Notes: generated by a model from the letters alone, not told the origin. Shown: positions 1 through 13,505, counted from the first letter of the stretch. The stretch: 64,000 nucleotides of DNA from Arenicola marina (GCA_964019135.1 OZ025260.1:19710254-19774253); one strand, 5' to 3'. Numbers and translations: made by a program.

Positions 1-3000
1 GACCAATAAAACAATATGCCCGGACCCACAGAGTAATATGCCCCGGACCCACAGAGCAATATACCCTGACCAATAAAACAATATGCCCGGACCCACCAAG
101 TAATATGCCCCTGACCCACAGAGCAATATACCCTGACCAATAAAACAGTATGCCCTGACCCACCAAGTAATATGCCCCGGAACCACAGAGCAATTTACCC
201 TGACCAATAAAACAATATGCCCGGACCCACCAAGTAATATGCCCCTGACCCACAGAGCAATATACCCTGACCAATAAAACAATATGCCCTGACCCACCAA
301 GTAATATGCCCCTGACCCACAGAGCAATATACCCTGACCAATAAAACAGTATGCCCTGACCCACCAAGTAATATGCCCCGGACCCACAGAGCAATATACC
401 CTGACCAATAAAACAATATGCCCTGACCCACCAAGTAATATGCCCCTGACCCACAGAGCAATATACCCTGACCAATAAAACAATATACCCTGACCCACCA
501 AGTAATATGCCCCTGACCCACAGAGCAATATACCCTGACCAACAAAACAATATGCCCTGACCCACCAAGTAATATGCCCCTGACCCACAGAGCAATATAT
601 TCTGACCAATAAAACAATATGCCCGGACCCATAGAGTAATATGCCCCTGACCCACAGAGCAATATACCCTGACCAACAAAACAGTATGCCCTGACCCACC
701 AAGTAATATGCCCCGGACCCAGAGAGCAATATACCCTGACCAACAAAACAATATGCCCTGACCCACCAAGTAATATGCCCCGGACCCACAGAGCAATATA
801 CTCTGACCAACAAAGTAATATGCCCCTGACCCACAGAGCAATATACCATGACCAATAAAACAATATGCCCTGACCCACGAAGTAATATGCCCCGGACCCA
901 GAGAGCAATATACCCTGACCAATAAAACAATATGCCCTGACCCACAGAGTAATATGCCCCTGACCCAGAGAGCAATATACCCTGACCAATAAAACAATAT
1001 GCCCTGACCCACGAAGTAATATGCCCCGGACCCAGAGAGCAATATACCCTGACCAATAAAACAATATGCCCTGACCCACCAAGTAATATGCCCCGGACCC
1101 AGAGAGCAATATACCCTGACCAATAAAACAATATGCCCTGACCCACGAAGTAATATGCCCCGGACCCAGAGAGCAATATACCCTGACCAAGAAAACAATA
1201 TGCCCGGACCCACAGAGTAATATGCCCCTGACCAAGAGAGCAATATACCCTGACCAATAAAACAATATGCCCTGACCCACAGAGTAATATGCCCCTGACC
1301 CACAGAGCAATATACCCTGACCAATAAAACAATATGCCCTGACCCACCAAGTAATATGCCCCGGACCCAGAGAGCAATATACCCTGACCAAGAAAACAAT
1401 ATGCCCGGACCCACAGAGTAATATGCCCCGGACCCAGAGAGCAATATACCCTGACCAATAAAACAGTATGCCCTGACCCACGAAGTAATATGCCCCTGAC
1501 CCAGAGAGCAATATACCCTGAGCAACAAAACAATATGCCCGGACCCACAGAATTATATGCCCCTGACCCACACAGCAATATACTCTGACCAACAAAACAA
1601 TATGCCCTGACCCACCAAGTAATATGCCCCGGACCCAGAGAGCAATATACCCTGACCAATAAAACAATATGCCCGGACCCACAGAGTAATATGCCCCTGA
1701 CCCACAGAGCAATATACCCTGACCAATAAAACAATATGCCCGGACCCACAGAGTAATATGCCCCGGACCCACAGAGCTATATACTCTGACCAACAAAACA
1801 ATATACCCTGACCCACCAAGTAATATGCCCCTGACCCACAGAGCAATATATTCTGACCAATAAAACAATATGCCCGGACCCACAGAGTAATATGCCACGG
1901 ACCCACAGAGCAATATACCCTGACCAATAAAACAATATGCCCGGACCCACAGAGTAATATGCCCCGGACCCACAGAGCAATATACCCTGACCAATAAAAC
2001 AATATGCCCGGACCCACAGAGTAATATGCCCCGGACCCACAGAGCAATATACCCTGACCAATAAAACAATATGCCCGGACCCACAGAGTAATATGCCCCG
2101 GACCCACAGAGCAATATACCCTGACCAATAAAACAATATGCCCGGACCCACAGAGTAATATGCCCCGGACCCAGAGAGCAATATACCCTGACCAAGAAAA
2201 CAATATGCCCTGACCCACAGAGTAATATGCCCCTGACCCACAGAGCAATATACCCTGACCAACAAAACAATATGCCCGGACCCACAGAGTAATATGCCCC
2301 GGACCCACAGAGCAATATACCCTGACCAATAAAACAATATGCCCGGACCCACAGAGTAATATGCCCCTGACCCACAGAGCAATATACCCTGACCAATAAA
2401 ACAATATGCCCGGACCCACAGAGTAATATGCCCCGGACCCACAGAGCAATATACCCTGACCAATAAAACAATATGCCCGGACCCACAGAGTAATATGCCC
2501 CGGACCCACAGAGCAATATACCCTAACCAATAAAACAATATGCCCGGACCCACCAAGTAATATGCCCCTGACCCACAGAGCAATATACCCTGACCAATAA
2601 AACAGTATGCCCTGACCCACCAAGTAATATGCCCCGGAACCACAGAGCAATTTACCCTGACCAATAAAACAATATGCCCGGACCCATAGAGTAATATGCC
2701 CCTGACCCACAGAGCAATATACCCTGACCAATAAAACAATATGCCCTGACCCACCAAGTAATATGCCCCTGACCCACAGAGCAATATACCCTGACCAATA
2801 AAACAATATGCCCGGACCCACAGAGTAATATGCCCCGGACCCACAGAGCAATATACCCTAACCAATAAAACAATATGCCCGGACCCACCAAGTAATATGC
2901 CCCTGACCCACAGAGCCATATACCCTGACCAATAAAACAGTATGCCCTGACCCACCAAGTAATATGCCCCGGAACCACAGAGCAATTTACCCTGACCAAT

Positions 3001-5572
3001 AAAACAATATGCCCGGACCCATAGAGTAATATGCCCCTGACCCACAGAGCAATATACCCTGACCAATAAAACAATATGCCCGGACCCACAGAGTAATATG
3101 CCCCTGACCCACAGAGCAATATACCCTGACCAATAAAACAATATGCCCGGACCCACAGAGTAATATGCCCCGGACCCACAGAGCAATATACCCTGACCAA
3201 TAAAACAATATGCCCGGACCCACAGAGTAATATGCCCCGGACCCACAGAGCAATATACCCTAACCAATAAAACAATATGCCCGGACCCACCAAGTAATAT
3301 GCCCCTGACCCACAGAGCAATATACCCTGACCAATAAAACAGTATGCCCTGACCCACCAAGTAATATGCCCCGGAACCACAGAGCAATTTACCCTGACCA
3401 ATAAAACAATATGCCCGGACCCATAGAGTAATATGCCCCTGACCCACAGAGCAATATACCCTGACCAATAAAACAATATGCCCTGACCCACCAAGTAATA
3501 TGCCCCTGACCCACAGAGCAATATACCCTGACCAATAAAACAATATGCCCGGACCCATAGAGTAATATGCCCCTGACCCACAGAGCAATATACCCTGACC
3601 AATAAAACAGTATGCCCGGACCCACAGAGTAATATGCCCCTGACCCACAGAGCAATATACCCTGACCAATAAAACAGTATGCCCTGACCCACCAAGTAAT
3701 ATGCCCCGGACCCACAGAGCAATATACCCTGACCAATAAAACAATATGCCCTGACCCACCAAGTAATATGCCCCTGACCCACAGAGCAATATACCCTGAC
3801 CAATAAAACAATATGCCCTGACCCACCAAGTAATATGCCCCTGACCCACAGAGCAATATACCCTGACCAACAAAACAATATGCCCGGACCCACCAAGTAA
3901 TATGCCCCTGACCCACAGAGCAATATATTCTGACCAATAAAACAATATGCCCGGACCCATAGAGTAATATGCCCCTGACCCACAGAGCAATATACCCTGA
4001 CCAACAAAACAGTATGCCCTGACCCACCAAGTAATATGCCCCGGACCCAGAGAGCAATATACCCTGACCAACAAAACAATATGCCCTGACCCACCAAGTA
4101 ATATGCCCCGGACCCACAGAGCAATATACCCTGACCAATAAAACAATATGCCCTGACCCACGAAGTAATATGCCCCGGACCCAGAGAGCAATATACCCTG
4201 ACCAATAAAACAATATGCCCTGACCCACAGAGTAATATGCCCCTGACCCAGAGAGCAATATACCCTGACCAATAAAACAATATGCCCTGACCCACGAAGT
4301 AATATGCCCCGGACCCAGAGAGCAATATACCCTGACCAATAAAACAATATGCCCTGACCCACAGAGTAATATGCCCCTGACCCAGAGAGCAATATACCCT
4401 GACCAATAAAACAATATGCCCTGACCCACGAAGTAATATGCCCCGGACCCAGAGAGCAATATACCCTGACCAAGAAAACAATATGCCCGGACCCACAGAG
4501 TAATATGCCCCTGACCAAGAGAGCAATATACCCTGACCAATAAAACAATATGCCCTGACCCACCAAGTAATATGCCCCGGACCCACAGAGCAATATACCC
4601 TGACCAAGAAAACAATAAGCCCGGACCCACGAAGTAATATGCCCCGGACCCAGAGAGCAATATACCCTGACCAATAAAACAATATGCCCTGACCCACCAA
4701 GTAATATGCCCCTGACCCAGAGAGCAATATACCCTGACCAATAAAACAATATGCCCTGACCCACGAAGTAATATGCCCCGGACCCAGAGAGCAATATACC
4801 CTGACCAAGAAAACAATATGCCCGGACCCACAGAGTAATATGCCCCTGACCAAGAGAGCAATATACCCTGACCAATAAAACAATATGCCCTGACCCACGA
4901 AGTAATATGCCCCGGACCCAGAGAGCAATATACCCTGACCAAGAAAACAATAAGCCCGGACCCACGAAGTAATATGCCCCGGACCCAGAGAGCAATATAC
5001 CCTGACCAATAAAACAATATGCCCTGACCCACCAAGTAATATGCCCCTGACCCAGAGAGCAATATACCCTGACCAATAAAACAATATGCCCTGACCCACG
5101 AAGTAATATGCCACGGACCCAGAGAGCAATATACCCTGACCAAAAAACAACATGCCCGGACCCACAGAGTAATATGCCCCTGACCCACAGAGCAATATAC
5201 CCTGACCAAAAAAACAATATGCCCTGACCCACCAAGTAATATGCCCCGGACCCAGAGAGCAATATACCCTGACCAAGAAAACAATATGCCCGGACCCACA
5301 GAGTAATATGCCCCTGACCCAGAGAGCAATATACCCTGAGCAACAAAACAATATGCCCGGACCCACAGAATTATATGCCCCTGACCCACATAGCAATATA
5401 CTCTGACCAACAAAACAATATGCCCTGACCCACCAAGTAATATGCCCCTGACCCAGAGAGCAATATACCCTGTCCAATAAAACAATATGCCCGGACCCAC
5501 AGAGTAATATGCCCCGGACCCAGAGAGCAACATGCTCTTAAGCACAGAGCAATATCCCCCGACCCACAGAGA
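1..5572. repeat. 67-bp satellite array (three diverged 22-23 bp subunits)
   Basis: About 83 tandem copies of a 67-bp unit run from the window edge to about 5,572. Each unit contains three related subunits that share a CAATATRCCC or TAATATGCCCC core: one starting GACCAATAAAAC, one GACCCACAGAGTAATATG and one GACCCACAGAGCAATATA. This shows an ancestral 22-bp repeat that trimerised before amplification. Units vary by point changes such as ACAGAG/ACCAAG/ACGAAG and CCGG/CCTG, and blocks of variants recur, so there is higher-order structure. The minus strand has almost no stop trinucleotides, which gives long open frames of 700-1,200 codons in all three phases. Because 67 is 1 modulo 3, one stop-free unit opens every phase, so these frames are not evidence of a protein. 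The left end lies outside the window. Confidence 0.97.
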
Positions 5573-5575
5573 AGA

Positions 5576-5830
5576 GACTGGATTCAATGTAACCAGATTG
5601 GATTCAATATAAACCGGCTGGATTCAATGTAACCAGATTGGATTCAATATAAACCGGCTGGATTCAATGTAACCAGATTGGATTCAATATAAACCGGCTG
5701 GATTCAATGTAACCAGATTGGATTCAATATAAACCGGCTGGATTCAATGTAACCAGATTGGATTCAATATAAACCGGCTGGATTCAATGTAACCAGACTG
5801 GATTCAATGTAACTAGATTGGATTCAATTA
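5576..5830. repeat. 40-bp minisatellite (two 20-bp half units)
   Basis: About six copies of a 40-bp unit alternate two related 20-bp halves, GATTCAATGTAACCAGATTG and GATTCAATATAAACCGGCTG. The array begins directly at the end of the 67-bp satellite, after a short degenerate stretch, and decays into unique AT-rich DNA near 5,830. Neighbouring copies are almost identical, which points to recent expansion. No coding role is visible. Confidence 0.95.
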
Positions 5831-6180
5831 ATTTTGTTATTTGATTTATTAGAATTATCACTTCGCATTAGTCTTTGAGATGGTGAGTGGGTAGCACAGT
5901 CTGGACGTTCGCACCTACCTCAGCGTACAGCTCACGTCGACGATGGGAAAGACCGCTGGGTTGGGCATGCCAGCGAAGACGTTGATGTACCTCTCGCCGC
6001 CTGCCCGGAGCACTCTGCCAGCTGGAGATCCAGGGCCAGAGACAGTGACAGTCATCGGGGGTTACAGTGGCTTTAACACAGAGCTATCGCCATATATACC
6101 AATGTCCGCATGGAATTGCGCTCAAAGTTGAAACTGTACAGTTGAACTACCGACTGAATTTCCAGATTTTAGCCCTCCAG
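5831..6180. other. short single-copy spacer
   Basis: This spacer lies between two minisatellites. It holds a 62-codon open frame at 5,943-6,131 with no recognisable motif, no splice context and no homology I can name. I see no RNA gene or mobile-element terminus here. Confidence 0.5.
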
Positions 6181-7258
6181 TTGGATTAGTAGTTAAATCC
6201 TGAAACGACTAATCCCCTAGTTCAACCCTGCTGTTGAACCCCAGATTTAAAAACGCGCAATTGATCCCTACAGTTAAAGCCCAGACCACAGTCCCTCATT
6301 TGAACGTTGCAGTTGAACCCCAGAATACAACCCCTCAGTTGACCCTGCAGTTGAAGCCCAGACTACAACCCTGCAGTTGAAGCCCAGACTACAACCCTGC
6401 AATTGAAGCCCAGACTACAACCCCTCAGTTGAATCCCAGACTACAACCCCTCAGTTGAACCCTCAGTTTAACCCCAGAATACAACCCTCAGTTGAACTCT
6501 CAGTTGAACCCCAGACTACAACCCTTAGTTGAACCCTCAGTTGAACCCCAGACTACAACCCCTCAGTTGAATCCTCAGTTGAACCCCAGACTACAACCCT
6601 TAGTTGAACCCTCAGTTGAACCCCAGACTACAACCCTCAGTTAAACCCCAGACTACAACCCTCAGTTGAACCCCAGACTACAACCCTCAGTTGAACCCCA
6701 GGCTACAACCCTCATTTGAACCCCAGACTACAACCCTCAGTTGAACCCTGCAGTTGAACCCCAGACTACAACCCTCAGTTGAACCCTGCTGTTGAACCCC
6801 AGACTACAACCCTCAGTTGAACCTCAGGCTACAACCCTCAGTTGAACCCTGCTGTTGAACCCCAGACTACAACCCTCAGTTGAACCTCAGGCTACAACCC
6901 TCAGTTGAACCCCAGACTACAACCCTCAGTTGAACCCCAGGCTACAACCCTCATTTGAACCCCAGGCTACAACCCTCAGTTGAACCCTGCAGTTGAACCC
7001 CAGACTACAACCCTCAGTTGAACCCTGCAGTTGAACCCCAGACTACAACCCTCAGTTGAACCTCAGGCTACAACCCTCAGTTGAATCCCAGGCTACAACC
7101 CTCATTTGAACCCCAGGCTACAACCCCTCAGTTGAACCCTGCAGTTGAATCCCAGGCTACAACCCTCATTTGAACCCCAGGCTACAACCCCTCAGTTGAA
7201 CCCTGCAGTTGAAGCCCAGGCTACAACTCCCCAGTTGAACCCTGCAGTTGAAACCCCT
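6181..7258. repeat. 25-bp minisatellite (AGTTGAACCCCAGACTACAA type)
   Basis: Roughly 38 copies of a 25-bp unit with consensus core AGTTGAACCCCAGACTACAA followed by CCCTC. Shorter 13-bp interruptions (AGTTGAACCCTGC) recur, as do AGGCTACAA variants. The left edge at 6,180-6,340 is degenerate and the right edge dissolves near 7,258, where a 68-codon frame reads partly through it. That frame is a by-product of the repeat. Confidence 0.95.
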
Positions 7259-8093
7259 GGTGGATTCCCTCTGAGATATGACATTATTAAGACTTATAGA
7301 GGCTTTCTACAGGAGGCCTTCGGTCCAGAAAATACGACGGCATTTACCTAGTTTATTCTACAAACAACGTTGTGACCACCCGTTTCCGATATTACTAGAG
7401 CGCACGTGGAACCTCTCGCACTTGCTATGCAACAGAACGCTCCCAAAATAAGCTGCCAGTAAAATATTCTTGCTCGGTTAGATACTTGCTCAGTGTTACA
7501 GTCGATCTCGGTGCTCGGTGCCCAACAGGTGAGCTCCCTGAGCCCCCATCGAACAATGCATGGGATGTCCGAGAGTGCGACCAGTTAATGCGAAACGTCT
7601 GAGTGCGGTGGGGGGACGGGGGAGGGGCGGGGGGGGGGGTCAGGATTAATGGAATTCGGGCATCAATGTGACCCCCCCCTCCCCACTCTCTACTAATGTC
7701 TCTAACCCTAGATATAAGATATTCAAGGTGTTCATTAATGTACAGCTAAGGTACCGTAGCTCCCGATGACTCCCACCGCAGGACTGGACGAGGCGCCCCT
7801 CAGGTCACCGCTTCTTTAAGCAGTCTGGGGCAGTAGCGGCAGCACTTAGCCGGACACTACAGTAGCACGATGTGTATAACCCTCGTCGGTTTACTCATGG
7901 TTCTCTCCTGTGTTCCTGCCTTCGGTCGTATTCCACCATGTTGTTAAAGATTAACTGTGTTCTGCAGCTGGCCAGCGGCATATAAGACCTCGAGGCCATG
8001 ACCCGCGTTATGCTGTCGTTCTTTCCGTTTCCTTTTTATCAACGCACAAATACATTTAATAATATCCCGCGATTTAACTCCCCCGTAAGCTAT
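7259..8093. other. single-copy region with a G-run
   Basis: There is no convincing gene. A G-rich stretch at about 7,608-7,640 with several runs of four or more G could form a G-quadruplex, and it is followed by a C-run at 7,672-7,684. Short open frames here lack recognisable domains. Confidence 0.5.
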
Positions 8094-8335
8094 ATGCGCG
8101 CGCCCAGATGGGCTGTCATTGGACCATATCATGTATTATTCGTAAGTCCCTGTAAGGACAAACCTTTTAAGGTACGTCTAAGTAGACTTACTTATGCCCA
8201 TAAGGGCTGTTATTGGTCCCCATTACGTATTTTTTCGTAAGTCCCTATAAGGGCAAACGTTCTAAAGTACGCCTAAAGAGACTTACTTATGCCCATAAGG
8301 GCCGTCATTGGTCCCCTGTTAGAGTCTTTGTAAAG
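8094..8335. repeat. ~94-bp degenerate tandem repeat, about 2.5 copies
   Basis: The block GCCCATAAGGGCYGTYATTGG, then TTCGTAAGTCCCT and GACTTACTTATGCCC, occurs twice in full and once in part at a spacing of about 94 bp. The copies differ by about 15-20 % by eye, so this is an old duplication. The overlapping short open frames here are repeats of one another and carry no known domain. Confidence 0.8.
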
Positions 8336-8647
8336 ACGAGTATTTTCAGTCCCGTACCATACACCCCACGAAAGTCCTGCAAAGGCCCATATTTTATAAG
8401 AGTATATTTATACTATTAAACTGCCGCTGCTGTCAGCTTTATAGCCGTCTAAGCCCCAGTAGGCCCACGCGACCACAGCACAAATTACGTTTCAGGGACG
8501 CTGGCCATCAAGTAGCCCAGTGCACTTGATCCTTCTGACAACAAGCTGATATGCAGCCGTTAGGGCCCGTTAGGGTTCAGGTCGTGAGGGCTATGCATCA
8601 GGTCTAGTCACCAAGATTATATCCACGTATGACATATTTAACAAAAT

Positions 8648-8845
8648 ACATGGGATTTACTTACAGGGCTCTAAAGCACGGTAGGCCCACATGGCCAAAC
8701 CAACCGTTTTACCTTTCAGGGTCAAACCACACGTGTCATGACCTATTTTTATAAAAAACACACGGGCTTTATCCTTACATGGTTTCAAAGTATAGTAGGC
8801 CCATATGGCCACCAACAACCGTTTCCCTTTCAGGGCTTCTTCCCT
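8648..8845. repeat. two diverged ~112-bp direct repeats
   Basis: Two copies share the order GGGNTTTA, then TTACANGG, then AGTAGGCCCAYATGGCCA, then CAACCGTTT and CCTTTCAGGG. The first starts near 8,650 and the second near 8,763. They may be related to the adjacent 94-bp repeat family, since all are rich in GGCCCATATGGCC-like words. I see no function. Confidence 0.65.
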
Positions 8846-8905
8846 CAAGGGACCCATACGTTGAAACTACACGCTCATCTATACTCGCTTACACGTTTCT
8901 CGATG

Positions 8906-9062
8906 TATAATTTACGCCTATACGGCCGAATCCGGCTTTGTTTATGTACATTTAATTAATGTACTCGTGTATACCAAGCTGTTATACTTTATCAAGCCAT
9001 TGCCTGCCTTGTTTTTATGCATAACTCACGCTTATACGGCCGGATTTGGCTTTGGTTATGTA
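8906..9062. repeat. pair of ~42-bp direct repeats (TATACGGCCG)
   Basis: Two copies of a segment centred on TATACGGCCG, then GGCTTTGKTTATGTA, lie about 112 bp apart (8,909-8,950 and 9,020-9,062). The spacing is close to that of the repeat just upstream, so the region 8,648-9,062 may be one decayed tandem array. Confidence 0.55.
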
Positions 9063-10198
9063 TGATTATCCTACCCTTTCTAGACTTGGTTTTAGTGCTC
9101 GATTTTATCGGTATAATAAAAGACAAAAAAGGTACCGTAGCCTATTGACCGTATTGAGACAGTGTCATTTAAAATGATGTTTGTTTATATGGATTGTAAC
9201 AAACCTTATTTACCGATGTGGATATCGTTGTTCTACAGCTCATAGGAAGATCAATTCATGCGACCTGCCAGTTTGGTTTACAATTAGATTTTGTTGCGAT
9301 AGTAACTATAATTTGCAGTTAATACTGGTTCATTAAGTAATGAAACATGTAAAAGTTTAATCGCTTGAATAAAATAATAGACTAACATTATCTTATGTCA
9401 GGTCACATATGCTTACAGCTTATAACTTTCTCGTACGGATGTGGCGAAATTTGTATTTAAGATAAGTTAAGATAAAATTGTATATTTTACGCTGGTACAG
9501 ACAGGTTGAAATAATAAGCTTATTAACTGACAATGTATGAAACAAAATTGCAAGCGTTCAGGTTGTTTTCAGGGCTGCTAAAAAATGCACCATTATTTGC
9601 TTTCTCGGTTATCCTATAATTCGGTGCACAAAAGGTTGACATTTTGATTCACAAATTAGATTCCACAGCAAGACACTAACAGCAAAAATAACGAACCGCG
9701 CATGGACCACGCAGCGCTAAATCCCTGCCACCAATTTGACTGGCAAGCTCGACTAAAGCCGGACAACAACAAAAAAGCCTCATTTGACCAAAGCAAAAAG
9801 CCAGACTTGACAAGAGCTTGCCACCGGTCACGGCCTGGGGTCCAGGTCGGTCAGAGCGGGATGCGGGCCGGTCGATCAAGACGGCCGGGTCATTTTAATG
9901 GCACAGACCCACTGCGTAATAATTTAGTGTTTATACATTATTTTAATGGGAGTATTCTGAACCGAAGCCCTCTTTTAAATGCAATCTAATTTAGGATAAA
10001 TCTATCTTTACAGAAAATACAAACCGATGACTCGCAGAATGTTGGGCACCCGACTGCGCCCTGTTTCAGAGAGGAAGCGGTCGTATCGAGACATCTTCAA
10101 CTGTAGCTCCAGTGTCGTGTATATCCCAAAGCTCGTTTGACGGCTTCTGTCCAGCCCGCCGGTACCCTCAGCATTAATAGAGCCTAGTGCCTGCTCAG
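9063..10198. other. AT-rich single-copy DNA, no gene seen
   Basis: Several open frames of 60-95 codons (for example 9,702-9,989 on plus and 9,676-9,879 on minus) overlap on opposite strands and contain no recognisable domain. No transposon terminus or RNA gene was recognised. The stretch reads as intergenic or intronic DNA. Confidence 0.5.
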
Positions 10199-10262
10199 GC
10201 GCAAGCTCCCCGCACGGTGGCGCTACGCAACCTAGTTTTTACCGCTACTGTCGGCCGGGGAC
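10199..10262 (+). repeat. 64-bp dispersed repeat, copy 1
   Basis: This block, with the words GCAAGCTCCCCGCACGGTGG, then CGCTACGCAA and TACCGCTACTGTCGGCCGGGG, recurs in inverse orientation at 63,139-63,203 with only a few substitutions. Homology stops sharply on both sides. It is probably an end or fragment of an interspersed element whose type I cannot assign. Confidence 0.75.
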
Positions 10263-10755
10263 GAGAAAAAAAACGCCATCTGACCTCCATGTCGCACATT
10301 TGAGAGCTCCCTCAAGAAATTCAAGGGGCACACGCGGAACCCTCTCATCGGATTTGTATAAGAGTGCCTCCCTCGCACACCCCCTGGGGTTTAGATAGTG
10401 TAATCTAAATTTTAAGGTCTCCGCCTGACGAAAGTATGTAGTACTATCATTACATATATTTATCACCAACTTCAGCCAGTTTTACTATTCGTTATGCAAA
10501 GTACAGGAAGGGGTGTCCTGACTTATGTTAGGCATATATAATGTAACTCCGAATATGACGCAACGAAGGTTGACAGATTTCATAGCACAGGTCAGATACA
10601 TGTTTTGTCTTTCAAACAAAACCGCTCTATAGAATTTCCTACAACTTGAGAGTTATTGATAAAAATGTATATTGAGACATGGAAACGAAAAAAAAGTATG
10701 GGTGACCGATCACTTTAAAAATGATGGGAGGCTGTATACACCCACCCGCGAAAGA

Positions 10756-10793
<38 letters not shown>

Positions 10794-11020
10794 CAACGAC
10801 AATACATTTTGTGTTTATAAGTTTAAGACATTGGTTCATAATTGATCCAGTTTAGGGCTTGCTTGATCATGATGGTAGGGGGTACCATTTCACCCCCATA
10901 GCTAAAATTTAGGGTTGGTGACCATGTCTTTTATTATACTAACTTTATACCAAGTTTTATCAAATTCTATCGATGACTAATGAACAATTATCAGGGCCCT
11001 AAGTGTAGACTGCCGGGCCA
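10263..11020. other. single-copy region with a short shared motif
   Basis: A segment at about 10,316-10,372 (CACACGCGGAACC, then GATTTGTATAAGAGTGCC) resembles 27,618-27,660 (CACCCGCGGAACC, then GATTTGTATAATAGTGCC). It is therefore a remnant of another interspersed family. The rest has no gene I can support. Confidence 0.5.
10758..10792. repeat. (TA)n microsatellite
   Basis: A pure TA dinucleotide run of about 17 repeats inside AT-rich DNA. Confidence 0.98.
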
Positions 11021-12272
11021 GGATCCCTGGTATATTGGCTATAGCTTGCACTGTATGTTATCTCTGGTATCATCGCTATAGCTTGCACTGTATGTTATCT
11101 CTGGTATAATCGCTATAGCTTGGACTGTATGTTATCTCTGGTATCATCGCTATAGCTTGGACTGTATGTTATCTCTGGTATCATCGCTATAGCTTGCACT
11201 GTATGTTATCTCTGGTATCATCGCTATAGCTTGCACTGTATGTTATCCCTGGTATCATCGCTATAGCTTGCACTGTATGTTATCTCTGGTATCATCGCTA
11301 TAGCTTGCACTGTATGTTATCTCTGGTATCATCGCTATAGCTTGGACTGTATGTTATCTCTGGTATCATCGCTATAGCTTGCACTGTATGTTATCTCTGG
11401 TATCACCGCTATAGCTTGCACTGTATGTTATCTCTGGTATCATCGCTATAGCTTGGACTGTATGTTATCTCTGGTATCACCGCTATAGCTTGCACTGTAT
11501 GTTATCCCTGGTATCATCGCTATAGCTTGCACTGTATGTTATCTCTGGTATCATCGCTATAGCTTGGACTGTATGTTATCTCTGGTATCATCGCTATAGC
11601 TTGCACTGTATGTTATCTCTGGTATCATCGCTATAGCTTGGACTGTATGTTATCTCTGGTATCATCGCTATAGCTTGCACTGTATGTTATCTCTGGTATC
11701 ATCGCTATAGCTTGGACTGTATGTTATCTCTGGTATCATCGCTATAGCTTGCATTGTATGTTATCTCTGGTATCATCGCTATAGCTTGGACTGTATGTTA
11801 TCTCTGGCATCATCGCTATAGCTTGGACTGTATGTTATCTCTGGTATCATCGCTATAGCTTGGACTGTATGTTATCTCTGGTATCATCGCTATAGCTTGC
11901 ACTGTATGTTATCTCTGGTATCATCGCTATAGCTTGAACTGTATGTTATCTCTGGTATCATCGCTATAGCTTGGACTGTATGTTATCTCTGGTATCATCG
12001 CTATAGCTTGGACTGTATGTTATCTCTGGTATCATCGCTATAGCTTGCACTGTATGTTATCTCTGGTATCATCGCTATAGCTTGAACTGTATGTTATCTC
12101 TGGTATCATCGCTATAGCTTACATTGTGTGTTATCTCTGGTATCATTGGTATAGCTTGCACTGTATGTTATGTTTGGTATCATCGCTATAGCCTGCACTG
12201 TATGTTATCTCCGGTATCATCGCTATGGATTGCACCGTATTTTATCTCAGGTTTGATCGCTATAGCTTTATA
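11021..12272. repeat. 37-bp minisatellite, array A
   Basis: About 33 copies of a 37-bp unit (CTCTGGTATCATCGCTATAG, then CTTGCACTGTATGTTAT). The main polymorphism is CTTGCACTG versus CTTGGACTG, and the two forms alternate in blocks. The last four or five units are degenerate. The same unit forms a second array at 45,442-45,764, where it also precedes the 19-bp G-rich array in the same order and orientation. Confidence 0.97.
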
Positions 12273-12724
12273 ATTGACTTAAGACTTAAACCTGCTACTC
12301 TGCCAGTCCTGGCATGCACATTCCATTTCCCTCTTAGAAAATTGTTTAATAAAAGCGTCAGCGATATTCCTAAACCCAGGCATAACCGAAATAGATAAGA
12401 AGTAACTGCGCATGACTTACACTCACATTGACAACACACTCCGCTGATGGCCACCTAAGCACGTGGCACATACTTGTTGTGACCTGCTTAGCAATGATTT
12501 TTGCAATGACATCATTCTGTTGGCGGTGGGGAGAAGTAAACATGGCTAATTCTCTTGTGAGAACAGTCCCCTCACCGCCACCCCTTCCCTTCGCCCCCCT
12601 CCCCACACACTTTAAACTGTGACAAGGTTCAACCCCGGACCAGAATTCTCTTGCAGTTCACTGTGGCGCGAGAAGACAAGTAATGTTCCAACCTGCCAAA
12701 TGGCGACACCAGAGTGTGCTCTGT
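12273..12724. other. spacer, no gene supported
   Basis: Overlapping 64-78 codon frames on both strands carry no recognisable domain. A C-rich stretch at 12,566-12,610 precedes a TIR element. Nothing else was recognised. Confidence 0.45.
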
Positions 12725-12870
12725 GTTAGGACCCAAAACATCATAGTGACGAAAACGTCGTACCACACGGGCCGCGCCATCTAGGAGCAACCGTACAGTT
12801 TCACTCTGTGCCTTTATTACTGTGCCTATTGACGGGTGAAATGAATATATGACAGTAACTCTTTAGTTTC

Positions 12871-12923
<53 letters not shown>

Positions 12924-13237
12924 TGCTTTTATTAAAGATGGAATACGGGGAATGCCCCCTCACCCCCACTCCCTCGGGTATATCCTTTGGGACCTTCTAC
13001 TCATAGAAACCTTAGATTTCCTCATTTTTCTGTACCCTCATTTTTAAATTGAAGCGGTTACTAATCGTCAGTCAAGCACTGCTTTATCCCAAAGTGGCCC
13101 CGACCCGTCTCATTCAGAAAAAGTCACGCAGGGTTGTGTGAGCGATGACCGGGATGGTTGATGTCAAGGTTGAAACTGTATATTTGTTCCTACCAAGGGT
13201 CTGACGTTTTCGTCACTATGACCTTTGGGGTTCTAAC
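12725..13237. mobile_element. ~513-bp non-autonomous TIR element
   Basis: The left end (GTTAGGACCCAAAACATCAT, then AGTGACGAAAACGTC) is matched as an inverted repeat at 13,203-13,237 (GACGTTTTCGTCACTATGAC, then CTTTGGGGTTCTAAC), about 30 of 35 positions. The interior has no transposase and contains an (AT)n run, so it is a MITE-like element. I could not find a convincing target-site duplication, so the ends may be 1-2 bp off and the superfamily is unknown. Confidence 0.65.
12871..12920. repeat. (AT)n microsatellite
   Basis: About 25 uninterrupted AT dinucleotides inside the TIR element. Confidence 0.98.
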
Positions 13238-13505
13238 ATGCGTGTGTGTGTGAGGGGTGTGTGTGCATGGGGGGGGGGGGGGGGTGGGGTTCTGCTCCAG
13301 TGCAGTGGGACTGAAGGGTGGCCAGTGACGATTGCACTTAGGTCTGGATACAGTTTTAACAGGTCCAAAATAATGTATGTGGTACTAAACTATGCACATA
13401 ATTATATAGAAGCTCTGCCATTAACATATTGTACACTTCAAAGTCGCCTACATTTACCGTTACATGCATTCATTCATGATGCGCTTAGAGGCTCAATGAC
13501 AAGAC

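Noticed and set aside
195..5587. Minus-strand frames of up to 1,189 codons reading GSGAYYSVGPGILFYWSGYIALW-type repeats
   Set aside because: They come from a 67-bp unit without stop trinucleotides on that strand; all three phases are open and the units vary without codon bias.
5943..6131. 62-codon frame between minisatellites
   Set aside because: Too short, no domain and no supporting signals.
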